Below are positions 1-6,506 of a DNA stretch of 9,583 nucleotides, piece after piece. The notes under the pieces are model-generated. The model was not told the DNA's origin. It was given only the letters and a program-made list of their open reading frames with translations, and ran no database searches. Each line of letters opens with the position of its first letter. Position 1 is the first letter of the stretch. Source of the DNA: Paracoccaceae bacterium (GTDB taxonomy: Bacteria; Pseudomonadota; Alphaproteobacteria; Rhodobacterales; Rhodobacteraceae); NCBI GenBank assembly GCA_026982255.1, contig JALSHL010000275.1, forward strand, positions 1-9,583, given 5' to 3'. Position numbers and translations under genes: made by a program.

Positions 1-157
1 CCGGGACCGGAACGGGCGGCGCAACGGGTGCCTCGCCCGACAGACGGGATTCAAGCTCCGAAATCCGGCGTTTCAATCCCTGCTGGCTGAAGAAAAGGTA
101 GATCGGCAAAATGACCGAAACGCCGATAACGGCCGCGCCCAGAATAACAAAATCCAT
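1..157 (-). CDS. N-terminus of membrane protein, probably DUF2339 family (partial, runs off left edge)
   Basis: Only the first 52 codons are present. The ATG is at 157 and a GGGGGA Shine-Dalgarno sequence lies about 5 bases upstream. The peptide opens with a hydrophobic helix (about residues 3-23, MDFVILGAAVIGVSVILPIY), followed by a basic/acidic coiled-coil-like stretch (KRRISELESRLSG, about residues 29-41) and then a proline/alanine/valine-rich linker. This order (short N-terminal membrane helix, 'RRxxELExRL' coil, Pro-rich linker, then presumably many membrane helices) resembles the start of the large DUF2339 multi-span proteins common in Rhodobacterales. That family call rests on the N-terminus alone and is an inference. 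The reading frame itself is well supported by the start, the ribosome site and the amphipathic composition. It is divergent from the small gene at 254. Confidence 0.65.
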   Translation of the reverse strand, partial: MDFVILGAAVIGVSVILPIYLFFSQQGLKRRISELESRLSGEAPVAPPVPVP

Positions 158-204
158 ATCAATCCCCCGATGGAATAGCGGCAGACTATCCCAGAGGTAA
201 AAAT

Positions 205-233
205 TTGCAAAGCCGGTTCACGCGAAGTAATAC
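205..233 (+). promoter_or_regulatory. Candidate promoter for the 55-aa protein gene
   Basis: TTGCAA (205-210) and TAATAC (228-233) are separated by 17 bases. Transcription would start about 15 bases before the ATG at 254. The match to a sigma-70 type promoter is moderate for the -35 and weak for the -10. Position and spacing are the main support. Confidence 0.3.
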
Positions 234-242
234 GCCGGTTCA
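212..242 (+). repeat. Pair of 9-bp direct repeats in the promoter region of the 55-aa gene
   Basis: The sequence GCCGGTTCA occurs at 212-220 and again at 234-242. The period is 22 bases, about two turns of the helix. The first copy lies between the candidate -35 and -10 boxes and the second lies directly after the -10 box, up to the ribosome binding site. This layout would suit a regulator bound to one face of the DNA, but two copies of a 9-mer can occur by chance. Confidence 0.4.
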
Positions 243-253
243 GGAGGAGCACA

Positions 254-421
254 ATGCTTGTAAACATCACCACATGGCCGGGGCGCTTTGCCCTGAAACA
301 CCTGCCCGAACTGGGCGAGGCCGAGGCGCGGCTGGTCCACAACATGATCAACTATGTGGTCTGGTTGAGCCTGTTTATCGCTGTTCTGTTATATTTCGTG
401 GTTCGTTTTTCGCCGGTCTAG
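254..421 (+). CDS. Small single-span membrane protein, 55 aa, function unknown
   Basis: I do not recognise this protein. The ATG at 254 follows a perfect AGGAGG ribosome site (242-247) at 6-base spacing, the best Shine-Dalgarno sequence in the window, so the short frame is likely real. The first 30 residues are polar and mixed (MLVNITTWPGRFALKHLPEL, then an acidic/basic GEAEARLVHN). About residues 32-51 form a hydrophobic helix (NYVVWLSLFIAVLLYFVVRF). The protein ends four residues later, suggesting a bitopic inner-membrane protein with a short C-terminal tail. There is no cysteine, lipobox or signal cleavage site. Its TAG stop (419-421) sits in a CTAG palindrome that also supplies the stop of the opposing DUF697 gene (420-418). 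The gene stands alone on its strand, so context gives no function. Confidence 0.75.
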   Translation: MLVNITTWPGRFALKHLPELGEAEARLVHNMINYVVWLSLFIAVLLYFVVRFSPV

Positions 422-1407
422 CCACGCGAAAACATCCCCGCCAGCGCGTTTTTGACAATGCCCGAGACCGACGGCCGTTTCAGCGCATCGAAAGGCATCG
501 GGCGGCAGACCTCCATCGCCGCCACGCCGACGCGGGCGGTCAGGGCGCCGTTGATCACCCCCTCGCCAAAGCGGCGCGAGATTTTCGACAAGGCCCCGCC
601 ACCGGCGACCGAGCCGATCAGGTCATCCCCGACGGACACCGCCCCCGTGGCCAGCAGATGCGTCGAGACCGCCTTCAGCAGCCGCCACGACCCGATAGTG
701 CCGGTGCGCCCGCCGTAAACCTCGGCAATCCGGCGCACCATGCGCACATTGGCGGCCAGCGCCACGGCCACATCGGCCAGCGCCAGCGGGATCAGCGCCG
801 TTGCGCCGGCCACATTGCGCGCCGCGCCCTGAATTTCCGCCACCGCCGCCTGATCGAGCGGCCCCATCAGGCTGCGCTCGGCGACGGCAATCAGGTCCGG
901 CGCGTCCAGCACCTGTTCTTCCGTTTCGCGCAGGCTCCGGCGGGCCCAGCGCATTTCCTCGCGCCCCGCATATAATCCTGCCAGACGTTTCAAAACCGTT
1001 AACGCCGCGCTCCGCTCGCCGGACTTCGCCCGTCGCACATCCGATTTCAGCGCGTCGATTTTGGCAAGCCGCGCAAATCCCGCCAGCTCGCGCAGGATCA
1101 ACAGCAACAGGATCACCCCGACCAGCGCAATCAGGCCGAGCGCAATCCGCCCCAGCAACTCGTTGCGCGCCAGCAATCCGGTGGCGAAATCCCAGAGCGT
1201 CACCGAAACCATCATCCCGACCAGCGCCGAGGTTGTCCCCCAGAATAACCGCCCGAGCCAGCCCGTTTTGCGCGCGGCCATCGCCGTGACCTGCTGCATG
1301 GCCTGCCCGCCGACCTCGGGCACCGGCGGCGCGGTTTCGGGGGTCTCGGGCAGGGTTTCGGCCTCGATCACCACCGGCCCGCGCCGGATTTTTCCGTTCT
1401 CGTTCAC
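418..1407 (-). CDS. YcjF-like TIGR01620/DUF697 inner-membrane protein
   Basis: This 329-residue protein is encoded directly after ycjX. The GTG start at 1407 overlaps the ycjX TGA by four bases (GTGA), with GGAGACAGG as ribosome site just upstream. The coupling decides the start, because the frame extends upstream only inside ycjX. After a Pro/Glu-rich cytoplasmic N-terminus (1-45) there are two clear membrane helices (about 55-77 and 86-107, the latter GLIALVGVILLLLILRELAG). A charged coiled-coil-like stretch (112-165) follows, then a DUF697-type C-terminal half with further hydrophobic segments (about 199-220 and 245-270). This is the layout of E. coli YcjF, which is encoded with YcjX in a stress (phage-shock related) operon. 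The precise function of the family is not established. The last codon abuts the convergent 55-aa gene with a shared CTAG stop. Confidence 0.9.
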   Translation of the reverse strand: MNENGKIRRGPVVIEAETLPETPETAPPVPEVGGQAMQQVTAMAARKTGWLGRLFWGTTSALVGMMVSVTLWDFATGLLARNELLGRIALGLIALVGVILLLLILRELAGFARLAKIDALKSDVRRAKSGERSAALTVLKRLAGLYAGREEMRWARRSLRETEEQVLDAPDLIAVAERSLMGPLDQAAVAEIQGAARNVAGATALIPLALADVAVALAANVRMVRRIAEVYGGRTGTIGSWRLLKAVSTHLLATGAVSVGDDLIGSVAGGGALSKISRRFGEGVINGALTARVGVAAMEVCRPMPFDALKRPSVSGIVKNALAGMFSRG

Positions 1408-2822
1408 AACCTGTCTCCGATCAGAAATTCCGCGGCCTTGTCCAACCGGATATGCGGCAGACCCGCGCCCTCCTTGCGGCTCAGGACCGGCGGGGCGAAG
1501 TGCATGACGGCGAAATCCCCGTCCAGCCACGCCGCCGCGCCCCGTTTGGCGGGCGACAGCAGATGCGCCGGATCCGCAGGCAGGTCCCCCGCATACATCG
1601 CCGCCGATTTGCCGGTCTCCAGCAACACGCCCTGCACGCAATCCAGCGTCTCGCCCCCGTGTTTCAGCGTGGTTTCGACCGTGGCACGCAGGCTGGCAAT
1701 CGCCACGGCTTCGGTCTTCGCCCCCTTGAAATCGGCGCGATCCTTCGCCTCGCGCAGCAGCGCGCGCAGGAAGGCGCGCAGTTGCGGATGCTGGCTGTGG
1801 TACAGGTAGTCGGCCTTGGTCGCGGCGAACAGGACTTTTTCCACCCGCTTGCCGAGGATGCCCGAGAGCCAGGAGTTTTTACCCGGCCTGAAGCTGGTCA
1901 GAATATCGCCCATCGCGCCGCGCAGGTCCTCGACCGCCTGCGGGCCGGCATGGATCGCGCCGAGCGCATCGACCAGCACGATCTGGCGGTCGATGCGCGC
2001 GAAATGGTTGCGGAAAAACGGTTTGACGACCTTGCGTTTGTAAGCCTCGAAGCGGCGCTCGAATTCGCCATAGAGGGTTTTCGATTTGCGTTTTTGCGGT
2101 GCCTCCAGCGGCGCGAAGGTCAGCGCCGGAGAGCCTTCGAGGTCCCCGGGCAGCAGGAAACGCCCCGGCGCACAGGCGGAGAAACCGGCCTCGCGCGCGT
2201 CGGACAGATAGGCGGTGAAAGCGCGGGCAAGCGCCTGCGCCTTTTCCTCCTGCAGCGGGGCGGACGGGTCGCTTTGCTCCAGCTCCGCAAGCCAGCTTGC
2301 CGACAGCGCCGCGCGCGCCGGTGTGCGGGCCTGCGCCAGCGTCGCGGCGGACCATTCGGCGTAGGACTGGTTCAACAACGGCAGGTCGAGCAGCCATTCG
2401 CCGGGGTAGTCGACAATATCCAGATGCACCGTGCGCAGGCCGCGCACGCCCGAAAGCAACCCCTTGGGCCGCACCTTCAGCGAGATGCGCAACTGGCTGA
2501 TCGAGCGGGTCGAATGCGGCCAGTGCGGCTGGCTGCCGGTCAACGCCGCGAGGTGGGTTTCATAGTCGAAACGCGGGATGGTGTCGTCCGGCTGCGGCTG
2601 CAGGAATGCCGTGACGATCCGCCCCTCGGCGGCGGCCAGAAGTTGCGGCATGCGTCCGCGATCCAGTAGGTTGGCGACCAGCGAGGTGATAAACACCGTC
2701 TTGCCGGCGCGCGACAGCCCTGTCACCCCGAGTCGCACGACAGGTTCGAACAACTCGCCCACGCCGTCGGCCGCGTCCTCGATGGCGCGTCCGAGCGAAT
2801 CCGTAATGCTGCCAATTCCCAT
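1404..2822 (-). CDS. ycjX: YcjX-like P-loop NTPase
   Basis: This 472-residue protein matches the YcjX/DUF463 family in length and motifs. A Walker A P-loop lies at 35-42 (GLSRAGKT), followed by the family's hydrophobic VFITSLVANLL. The DYPGEW motif at 138-143 fits the Walker B/switch region, and TKAD at 335-338 is a G4-like nucleotide specificity motif. A basic linker (KRKSKTLYGEFERRF, about 244-258) precedes the C-terminal half. The E. coli homologue binds and hydrolyses GTP and belongs to the psp stress regulon. The cellular role here is unknown, but co-translation with the DUF697 membrane partner suggests that the two act together at the inner membrane. The ATG at 2822 has GAGAGG about 6 bases upstream. 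It is divergent from truA across 96 bp. Confidence 0.93.
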   Translation of the reverse strand: MGIGSITDSLGRAIEDAADGVGELFEPVVRLGVTGLSRAGKTVFITSLVANLLDRGRMPQLLAAAEGRIVTAFLQPQPDDTIPRFDYETHLAALTGSQPHWPHSTRSISQLRISLKVRPKGLLSGVRGLRTVHLDIVDYPGEWLLDLPLLNQSYAEWSAATLAQARTPARAALSASWLAELEQSDPSAPLQEEKAQALARAFTAYLSDAREAGFSACAPGRFLLPGDLEGSPALTFAPLEAPQKRKSKTLYGEFERRFEAYKRKVVKPFFRNHFARIDRQIVLVDALGAIHAGPQAVEDLRGAMGDILTSFRPGKNSWLSGILGKRVEKVLFAATKADYLYHSQHPQLRAFLRALLREAKDRADFKGAKTEAVAIASLRATVETTLKHGGETLDCVQGVLLETGKSAAMYAGDLPADPAHLLSPAKRGAAAWLDGDFAVMHFAPPVLSRKEGAGLPHIRLDKAAEFLIGDRL

Positions 2823-2849
2823 GCGGGCCTCTCGCGTTGTGCCGAAACC

Positions 2850-2879
2850 ATATAATCAGCAATTTGCGAAATACCACAA
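2850..2879 (-). promoter_or_regulatory. Candidate promoter for ycjX-DUF697
   Basis: Reading the minus strand, TTGTGG (2879-2874) is followed after 18 bases by TTATAT (2855-2850), in the only AT-rich patch between ycjX and truA. A transcript would have a leader of about 20 bases before the ATG at 2822. The elements are degenerate, so this is a suggestion from position and composition. No phage-shock type (sigma-54, GG-N10-GC) promoter was recognised in this gap. Confidence 0.3.
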
Positions 2880-2918
2880 TCCCTTGGCAAACGGCGGATT
2901 CCGCGCTAGGTGCAGCCC

Positions 2919-3692
2919 ATGCCCCGTTTTGCGCTCAAAATCGAATACGACGGCCGACCGTTTTGCGGCTGGCAACGCCAGATGGACCTCGCCACCGTGC
3001 AGGGGACGATCGAGGTGGCGGTGCGCAAGCTCGATCCCGATTGCACCGGTATTCAGGGCGCAGGGCGCACGGATGCAGGCGTGAATGCGACCGGACAGGT
3101 GGCGCATGTGGACCTGCGGCGCGACTGGGACCCCTTTCGCCTGACCGAGGCGCTAAACTTCCATATCAAGCCCGCGCCCGTGGCGATTCTGGCGGCGGCG
3201 CGGGTGGATGACGATTTCCACGCCCGTTTTTCCGCAATCGAGCGGCGATACCTGTTTCGCGTGGTGTCGCGGCGCGCGCCGATGACCTTCGACAAGGGCA
3301 TGGCGTGGCGGGTCCCGCATGTGCTGGATGCGGATGCGATGCAGCGGGCCGCGGACTACCTGCTGGGGAAACATGATTTCACCACCTTCCGGTCGTCGCT
3401 TTGTCAGGCGGCCTCGCCAGTGAAAACGCTGGACGAGCTGCGGGTAGAGGTGGCCCCGCGCGACTTCGGCACCGAATATCATTTCCACGTGCGTGCCCGC
3501 AGTTTTCTGCACAACCAGGTCCGCAGTTTTATCGGCACGCTGGAACGGGTCGGCGCGGGGGCCTGGCCGCCGGAACAGGTACGCGAGGCGCTGGAGGCGA
3601 AGGATCGCGCGGCCTGCGGTCCGGTAAGCCCGCCGCACGGATTGTATCTGGCGGCGGTAAAATATCCTGATGATCCGTTCAGCCAAAAATAA
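2919..3692 (+). CDS. truA: tRNA pseudouridine(38-40) synthase TruA
   Basis: TruA converts uridines 38-40 of the tRNA anticodon arm to pseudouridine in the cytoplasm. The 257-residue product has the family length and motifs: KIEYDGRPFCGWQRQ (7-21), VQGTIEVAV (27-35), the catalytic loop GAGRTDAG (47-54) with nucleophile Asp52, and in the C-terminal half the conserved ARSFLHNQVRSFIG segment. ATG 2919 was chosen over an in-frame GTG at 2910 because AGGTG (2908-2912) makes a ribosome site for it and the family begins at this point. One oddity is that the usual His after RTDAGV is Asn56 here. The 3' end overlaps the convergent RTX gene by 14 bp. It is divergent from ycjX. In many Rhodobacterales truA lies near fmt/def, but neither is present in this window. 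Confidence 0.96.
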   Translation: MPRFALKIEYDGRPFCGWQRQMDLATVQGTIEVAVRKLDPDCTGIQGAGRTDAGVNATGQVAHVDLRRDWDPFRLTEALNFHIKPAPVAILAAARVDDDFHARFSAIERRYLFRVVSRRAPMTFDKGMAWRVPHVLDADAMQRAADYLLGKHDFTTFRSSLCQAASPVKTLDELRVEVAPRDFGTEYHFHVRARSFLHNQVRSFIGTLERVGAGAWPPEQVREALEAKDRAACGPVSPPHGLYLAAVKYPDDPFSQK

Positions 3693-5178
3693 AGTCATCC
3701 TGTGAAAACATCGAGAAATCGAGCGGCGTGCCGTCGATGCTGTCGAGGATCAGCGTGTCGCCGCTCATTTCCAGCGTCGCGCCGTTGGCGGTCGGGGTGA
3801 TGGCGATGTCTGTGTAGCTGTAAAGCATGGCGTAATCGCTCATATCCAGACGATCGATGCCGATTTCGAAATCCATCACGCGGTCGGTGCGGGTTTCGGA
3901 GACAAACTCGAAAATATCGGCCCCCGCCCCGCCCCAGAGGGTATCCGGCCCGCGCCCGTCCACCAGCCGGTCGTCACCATCCAGACCATAGAGTGTGTCC
4001 GCCTTGCCGTGACCGAAAATCGTGTCGTCGAGCGCCGTGCCGGTCAGGGAGTCGGGTTCCGGCCCGCCGCGGATCAGGTTGTCGCCGTTGGGAATCGACA
4101 GGACGAACTGCGTGAATCCCTGATCGGTGGCGGAACCGGCAAAAACCGTGACCTCGCCATTGGCGACGCGCGCGGTGATGGAGGTGACGTTTTGCAGGGC
4201 GGTGCCGGCGGTATCGACCACGGTGTCGAGCAGTTTCAACTGGCCCCTGTAGGTGACCTCGAACAGGGAAATGCCGTCATCGGCCCCGCCCGCCAACAGA
4301 TAGTCGCGACCGTTCAGGTCGAACGTCTCCAGCGCCTGCACGCCTGCGAAACGAGTGCCGAGCGTATCGGTGGCCGTCTGCACCTGTTGCAACCTGCCGC
4401 CCGCCGAGACGCGGAACACCAGCAGGGAGTCGGTGCCGGCCGAGGCCATGATGACGAAGGCGCGGTCCATGCCGTCCACGGCGACCAGATCGGTGACGCC
4501 GCTGAAACCGCCCTCGGACGGGGGGGCGCGGTCGCGCTGGATGTAGCTGCCGTCGGCGGCGATTTCAAAGGATTCAAGCCCCGTATCCTGCCCCGAGGCG
4601 ATGAACAGAAAATTCTTGCCGTGCATCACCGCGCTTTCCATCGCCGTGATGTCGCCGAGATACATTTGCGCCGTGTCGGCAATCCAGCGCGGGGTGGTGA
4701 GCGCCGCCCCTGCCCCCAGATCGAAGCCGAAAAATCCGCTGCGCCCCCAGATGCCGCCGAACAGATAGGTCGCGCCGCCGGTATCGACGCTGGCACTCAT
4801 GGACCAGCCGGAATAGGTGCCCGCAGCGTCCGAATAGCTGGCCGCGAGGGTCAGCAAGCCGTCGCTGCCAAGGGTATAGACCGACTGGTTGTTGTCGAAC
4901 TCGCCGGAGGGCAGCACATAGGTCGTGCCCGCCAGCGTGAACACGTCGAGCGCCGCCACACCTTGCGTGCCGGACCCCGGCGACAGCAGGATATCGTCGC
5001 GCGCTACCAGCGAATTGTCAGCCATGATTTCATAGCTGCTGATGCCGCCATCCGCCGCCCCCGCGACCAGCAGGTAGCTGCGACTGACAACATCCAGCAC
5101 CGCCATGTCCGACAGGCCCTGAAGCTGGCGGTCGGGCGAGTCGAATTCGCTGTATATCGGTTGCAGGGTTATCGTCAT
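3679..5178 (-). CDS. Predicted seven-blade propeller protein with C-terminal RTX calcium-binding repeats
   Basis: The 499-residue protein lacks an N-terminal signal peptide. Residues about 19-375 form seven repeats of about 51 residues, each with a pattern like 'G(V)xxLxxxxxxGxxYLLxGxxDxGIxxFEVxxxGxLxxxxxxxDxxGT'. The clearest units begin near 22, 73, 124, 177, 228, 280 and 331. This suggests a seven-blade beta-propeller. Residues 376-424 hold about five RTX-like nonapeptides (for example FGHGKADTL, YGLDGDDRL, WGGAGADIF) that would bind calcium. The acidic C-terminus (425-499, ending DDFIFG) resembles the uncleaved type I secretion signal of RTX proteins. Export by an ABC-type secretion system is inferred, as no such genes are nearby. 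The ribosome site is weak (GGCGGGACC before ATG 5178). Substrate or ligand is unknown, and no catalytic motif was recognised. Confidence 0.85.
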   Translation of the reverse strand: MTITLQPIYSEFDSPDRQLQGLSDMAVLDVVSRSYLLVAGAADGGISSYEIMADNSLVARDDILLSPGSGTQGVAALDVFTLAGTTYVLPSGEFDNNQSVYTLGSDGLLTLAASYSDAAGTYSGWSMSASVDTGGATYLFGGIWGRSGFFGFDLGAGAALTTPRWIADTAQMYLGDITAMESAVMHGKNFLFIASGQDTGLESFEIAADGSYIQRDRAPPSEGGFSGVTDLVAVDGMDRAFVIMASAGTDSLLVFRVSAGGRLQQVQTATDTLGTRFAGVQALETFDLNGRDYLLAGGADDGISLFEVTYRGQLKLLDTVVDTAGTALQNVTSITARVANGEVTVFAGSATDQGFTQFVLSIPNGDNLIRGGPEPDSLTGTALDDTIFGHGKADTLYGLDGDDRLVDGRGPDTLWGGAGADIFEFVSETRTDRVMDFEIGIDRLDMSDYAMLYSYTDIAITPTANGATLEMSGDTLILDSIDGTPLDFSMFSQDDFIFG

Positions 5179-5218
5179 GGTCCCGCCACGCTGGGGCGAT
5201 TCCGTTAAGCAATGCTGA

Positions 5219-5250
5219 ACGGGGCGGCAGGTTTATGCCCGCCGCCCCGT
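5219..5250 (-). terminator. Strong GC hairpin, likely terminator or 3' end of ychF
   Basis: ACGGGGCGGC (5219-5228) pairs perfectly over 10 bp with GCCGCCCCGT (5241-5250) around a 12-base loop. On the minus strand it lies 26 bases past the ychF stop, and the bases after it (TTCAGCATTGCTT) are only weakly T-rich, so it is not a textbook intrinsic terminator. It also lies 41 bases upstream of the start of the RTX gene, so it could separate the two units or sit in the RTX leader. Confidence 0.5.
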
Positions 5251-5275
5251 CAAAATACCTATATTTTTATTCAAA

Positions 5276-6373
5276 TCAGGTGTTGAACAAGAAGTGCATC
5301 ACGTCGCCGTCCTGCACGATATATCCCTTGCCCTCGGAGCGCATTTTTCCCGCCTCTTTCGCGCCCTGCTCGCCGCCGTATTCGACAAAATCGTCATAGG
5401 CAATGGTCTCGGCACGGATGAAGCCGCGCTCGAAATCGCCGTGGATGACGCCGGCGGCCTGCGGGGCGGTGGTGCCCTTGTGGATGGTCCAGGCGCGGGC
5501 CTCTTTCGGGCCGACGGTGAAATAGGTCTGCAGGTCCAGCAGCGCGTATCCGGCCTTGATCAGGCGGTCCAGTCCGGCCTCGTGCAGGCCCATTTCCTCG
5601 AGGAACATTTCGGCCTCTTCGGCGTCGAGTTGCGAGATTTCCTCCTCGATAGCGGCCGAAATCACCACGGCGGCCGCGCCCTGTCCGGCAGCCATTTTCG
5701 CCACAGCTTCGGAGTGGGCGTTGCCGGAGGCGGCGTTTTCTTCCTCCACGTTGCAGACATACAAAACCGGTTTGGTGGTCAGCAGTTGCAGCATGTTCCA
5801 GGTTTTGGCGTCCTCGTCCGCGATGTCCACCGTGCGGGCCGGTTTGCCGTTTTCCAGCGCCTCTTTCGCCGCCAGCAACAGGCGCTGCTGGTCGAGCGAG
5901 TCCTTGTCGCCGCCCTTGACCTTACGCACGAGATTCTGCAGCCGTTTCTCGATGCTTTCCAGATCGGCGAGCATCAGTTCGGTTTCGATGGTCTCCGCGT
6001 CCTCGACGGGGTTTACGCGGCCGTCGACATGGGTGACGTCGTCGTCCTCGAAACAGCGCAGGACGTGGGCGATGGCGTCGCATTCGCGGATGTTGGCGAG
6101 GAACTGGTTGCCGAGGCCCTCGCCTTTGGAGGCACCTTTCACCAGTCCGGCGATGTCCACAAAGGTCATCTGTGCGGGCAGAATGGCCTTCGATCCGGCG
6201 ATTTCGGCCAGCGTGTCGAGGCGCGCGTCGGGGACGGATACGACGCCGGTGTTCGGCTCGATGGTGCAGAAGGGGAAGTTCGCCGCCTGCGCCGCCGCCG
6301 TGCGGGTCAGCGCGTTGAAAAGGGTCGATTTGCCGACGTTGGGCATGCCGACGATACCGGTTTTGAAGCCCAT
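5276..6373 (-). CDS. ychF: Redox-regulated, ribosome-binding ATPase YchF
   Basis: YchF is a universally conserved Obg-related P-loop protein that hydrolyses ATP and associates with the ribosome. Its E. coli homologue modulates the oxidative stress response. The 365-residue product has the standard length. It has G1 at 9-16 (GMPNVGKS), NFPFCTIEPN (32-41), G3 at 73-77 (DIAGL, in FVDIAGLVKGASKGEGLGNQ), and NVEE at 208-211 in place of NKxD, which underlies ATP rather than GTP preference. A helical insertion occupies about 130-200, and a C-terminal TGS domain (about 280-363) ends in the typical GDVMHFLFN. The ATG at 6373 has GGAGG 5 bases upstream. It is divergent from trpA with 133 bp between, and a GC hairpin lies 26 bases past its stop. 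Confidence 0.97.
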   Translation of the reverse strand: MGFKTGIVGMPNVGKSTLFNALTRTAAAQAANFPFCTIEPNTGVVSVPDARLDTLAEIAGSKAILPAQMTFVDIAGLVKGASKGEGLGNQFLANIRECDAIAHVLRCFEDDDVTHVDGRVNPVEDAETIETELMLADLESIEKRLQNLVRKVKGGDKDSLDQQRLLLAAKEALENGKPARTVDIADEDAKTWNMLQLLTTKPVLYVCNVEEENAASGNAHSEAVAKMAAGQGAAAVVISAAIEEEISQLDAEEAEMFLEEMGLHEAGLDRLIKAGYALLDLQTYFTVGPKEARAWTIHKGTTAPQAAGVIHGDFERGFIRAETIAYDDFVEYGGEQGAKEAGKMRSEGKGYIVQDGDVMHFLFNT

Positions 6374-6405
6374 GACAGCCTCCGTTTGGGGATACGTTTG
6401 CGGGG

Positions 6406-6434
6406 CTTCTAGGGGGTGGGCGGCGCGGGATCAA
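6406..6434 (-). promoter_or_regulatory. Candidate ychF promoter
   Basis: On the minus strand, TTGATC (6434-6429) and TAGAAG (6411-6406) are spaced by exactly 17 bases, four of six matches to the consensus for each box. The start would fall near 6399, giving a leader of about 25 bases with the GGAGG ribosome site. This is the best-formed promoter candidate in the window, though it remains a by-eye match in GC-rich DNA. Confidence 0.4.
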
Positions 6435-6436
6435 GT

Positions 6437-6470
6437 GGCGAGGCGGAATCGCCATTGATTTTCCCGCCTC
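6437..6470 (+). promoter_or_regulatory. Two overlapping, mutually exclusive hairpins upstream of trpA
   Basis: Hairpin A pairs GGCGA (6437-6441) with TCGCC (6449-6453) over a 7-base loop. Hairpin B pairs GAGGCGG (6440-6446) with CCGCCTC (6464-6470) and is followed by TTTC. They share bases 6440-6441, so only one can form at a time. The arrangement is attenuator-like but lacks a run of T, and no leader peptide with tryptophan codons was found. It matters only if trpA transcription starts upstream of it, which is unknown. Confidence 0.25.
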
Positions 6471-6506
6471 TTTCAAGCAAACCATGCCCCAAACCGGAGG
6501 GATGAG

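Noticed and set aside
205..975. Long open frame on the plus strand crossing the 55-aa gene and the end of the DUF697 gene
   Set aside because: Its translation is Arg/Ala/Gly/His-rich without domain character and it is antisense to a recognisable gene. This is typical of GC-rich shadow frames.
1408..1641. N-terminal extension of the DUF697 frame upstream of 1407
   Set aside because: It lies wholly inside ycjX, and the GTG at 1407 has a proper ribosome site and a typical coupling overlap.
1452..2669. 405-codon plus-strand frame opposite ycjX
   Set aside because: It has no recognisable domain and is rich in Arg, Gln and Ala. The opposite strand encodes an intact YcjX with all motifs.
4009..5208. 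399-codon plus-strand frame opposite the RTX protein gene
   Set aside because: No start context or known motif was seen, and the composition is that of a complement-strand shadow. The minus strand carries clear repeats.
5294..6412. 372-codon plus-strand frame opposite ychF
   Set aside because: It is the antisense of a universally conserved gene and has no domain features.
6416..6504. Short GTG-initiated frame before trpA, considered as a leader peptide
   Set aside because: It has no ribosome site and no tryptophan codons, so it does not fit classical attenuation.
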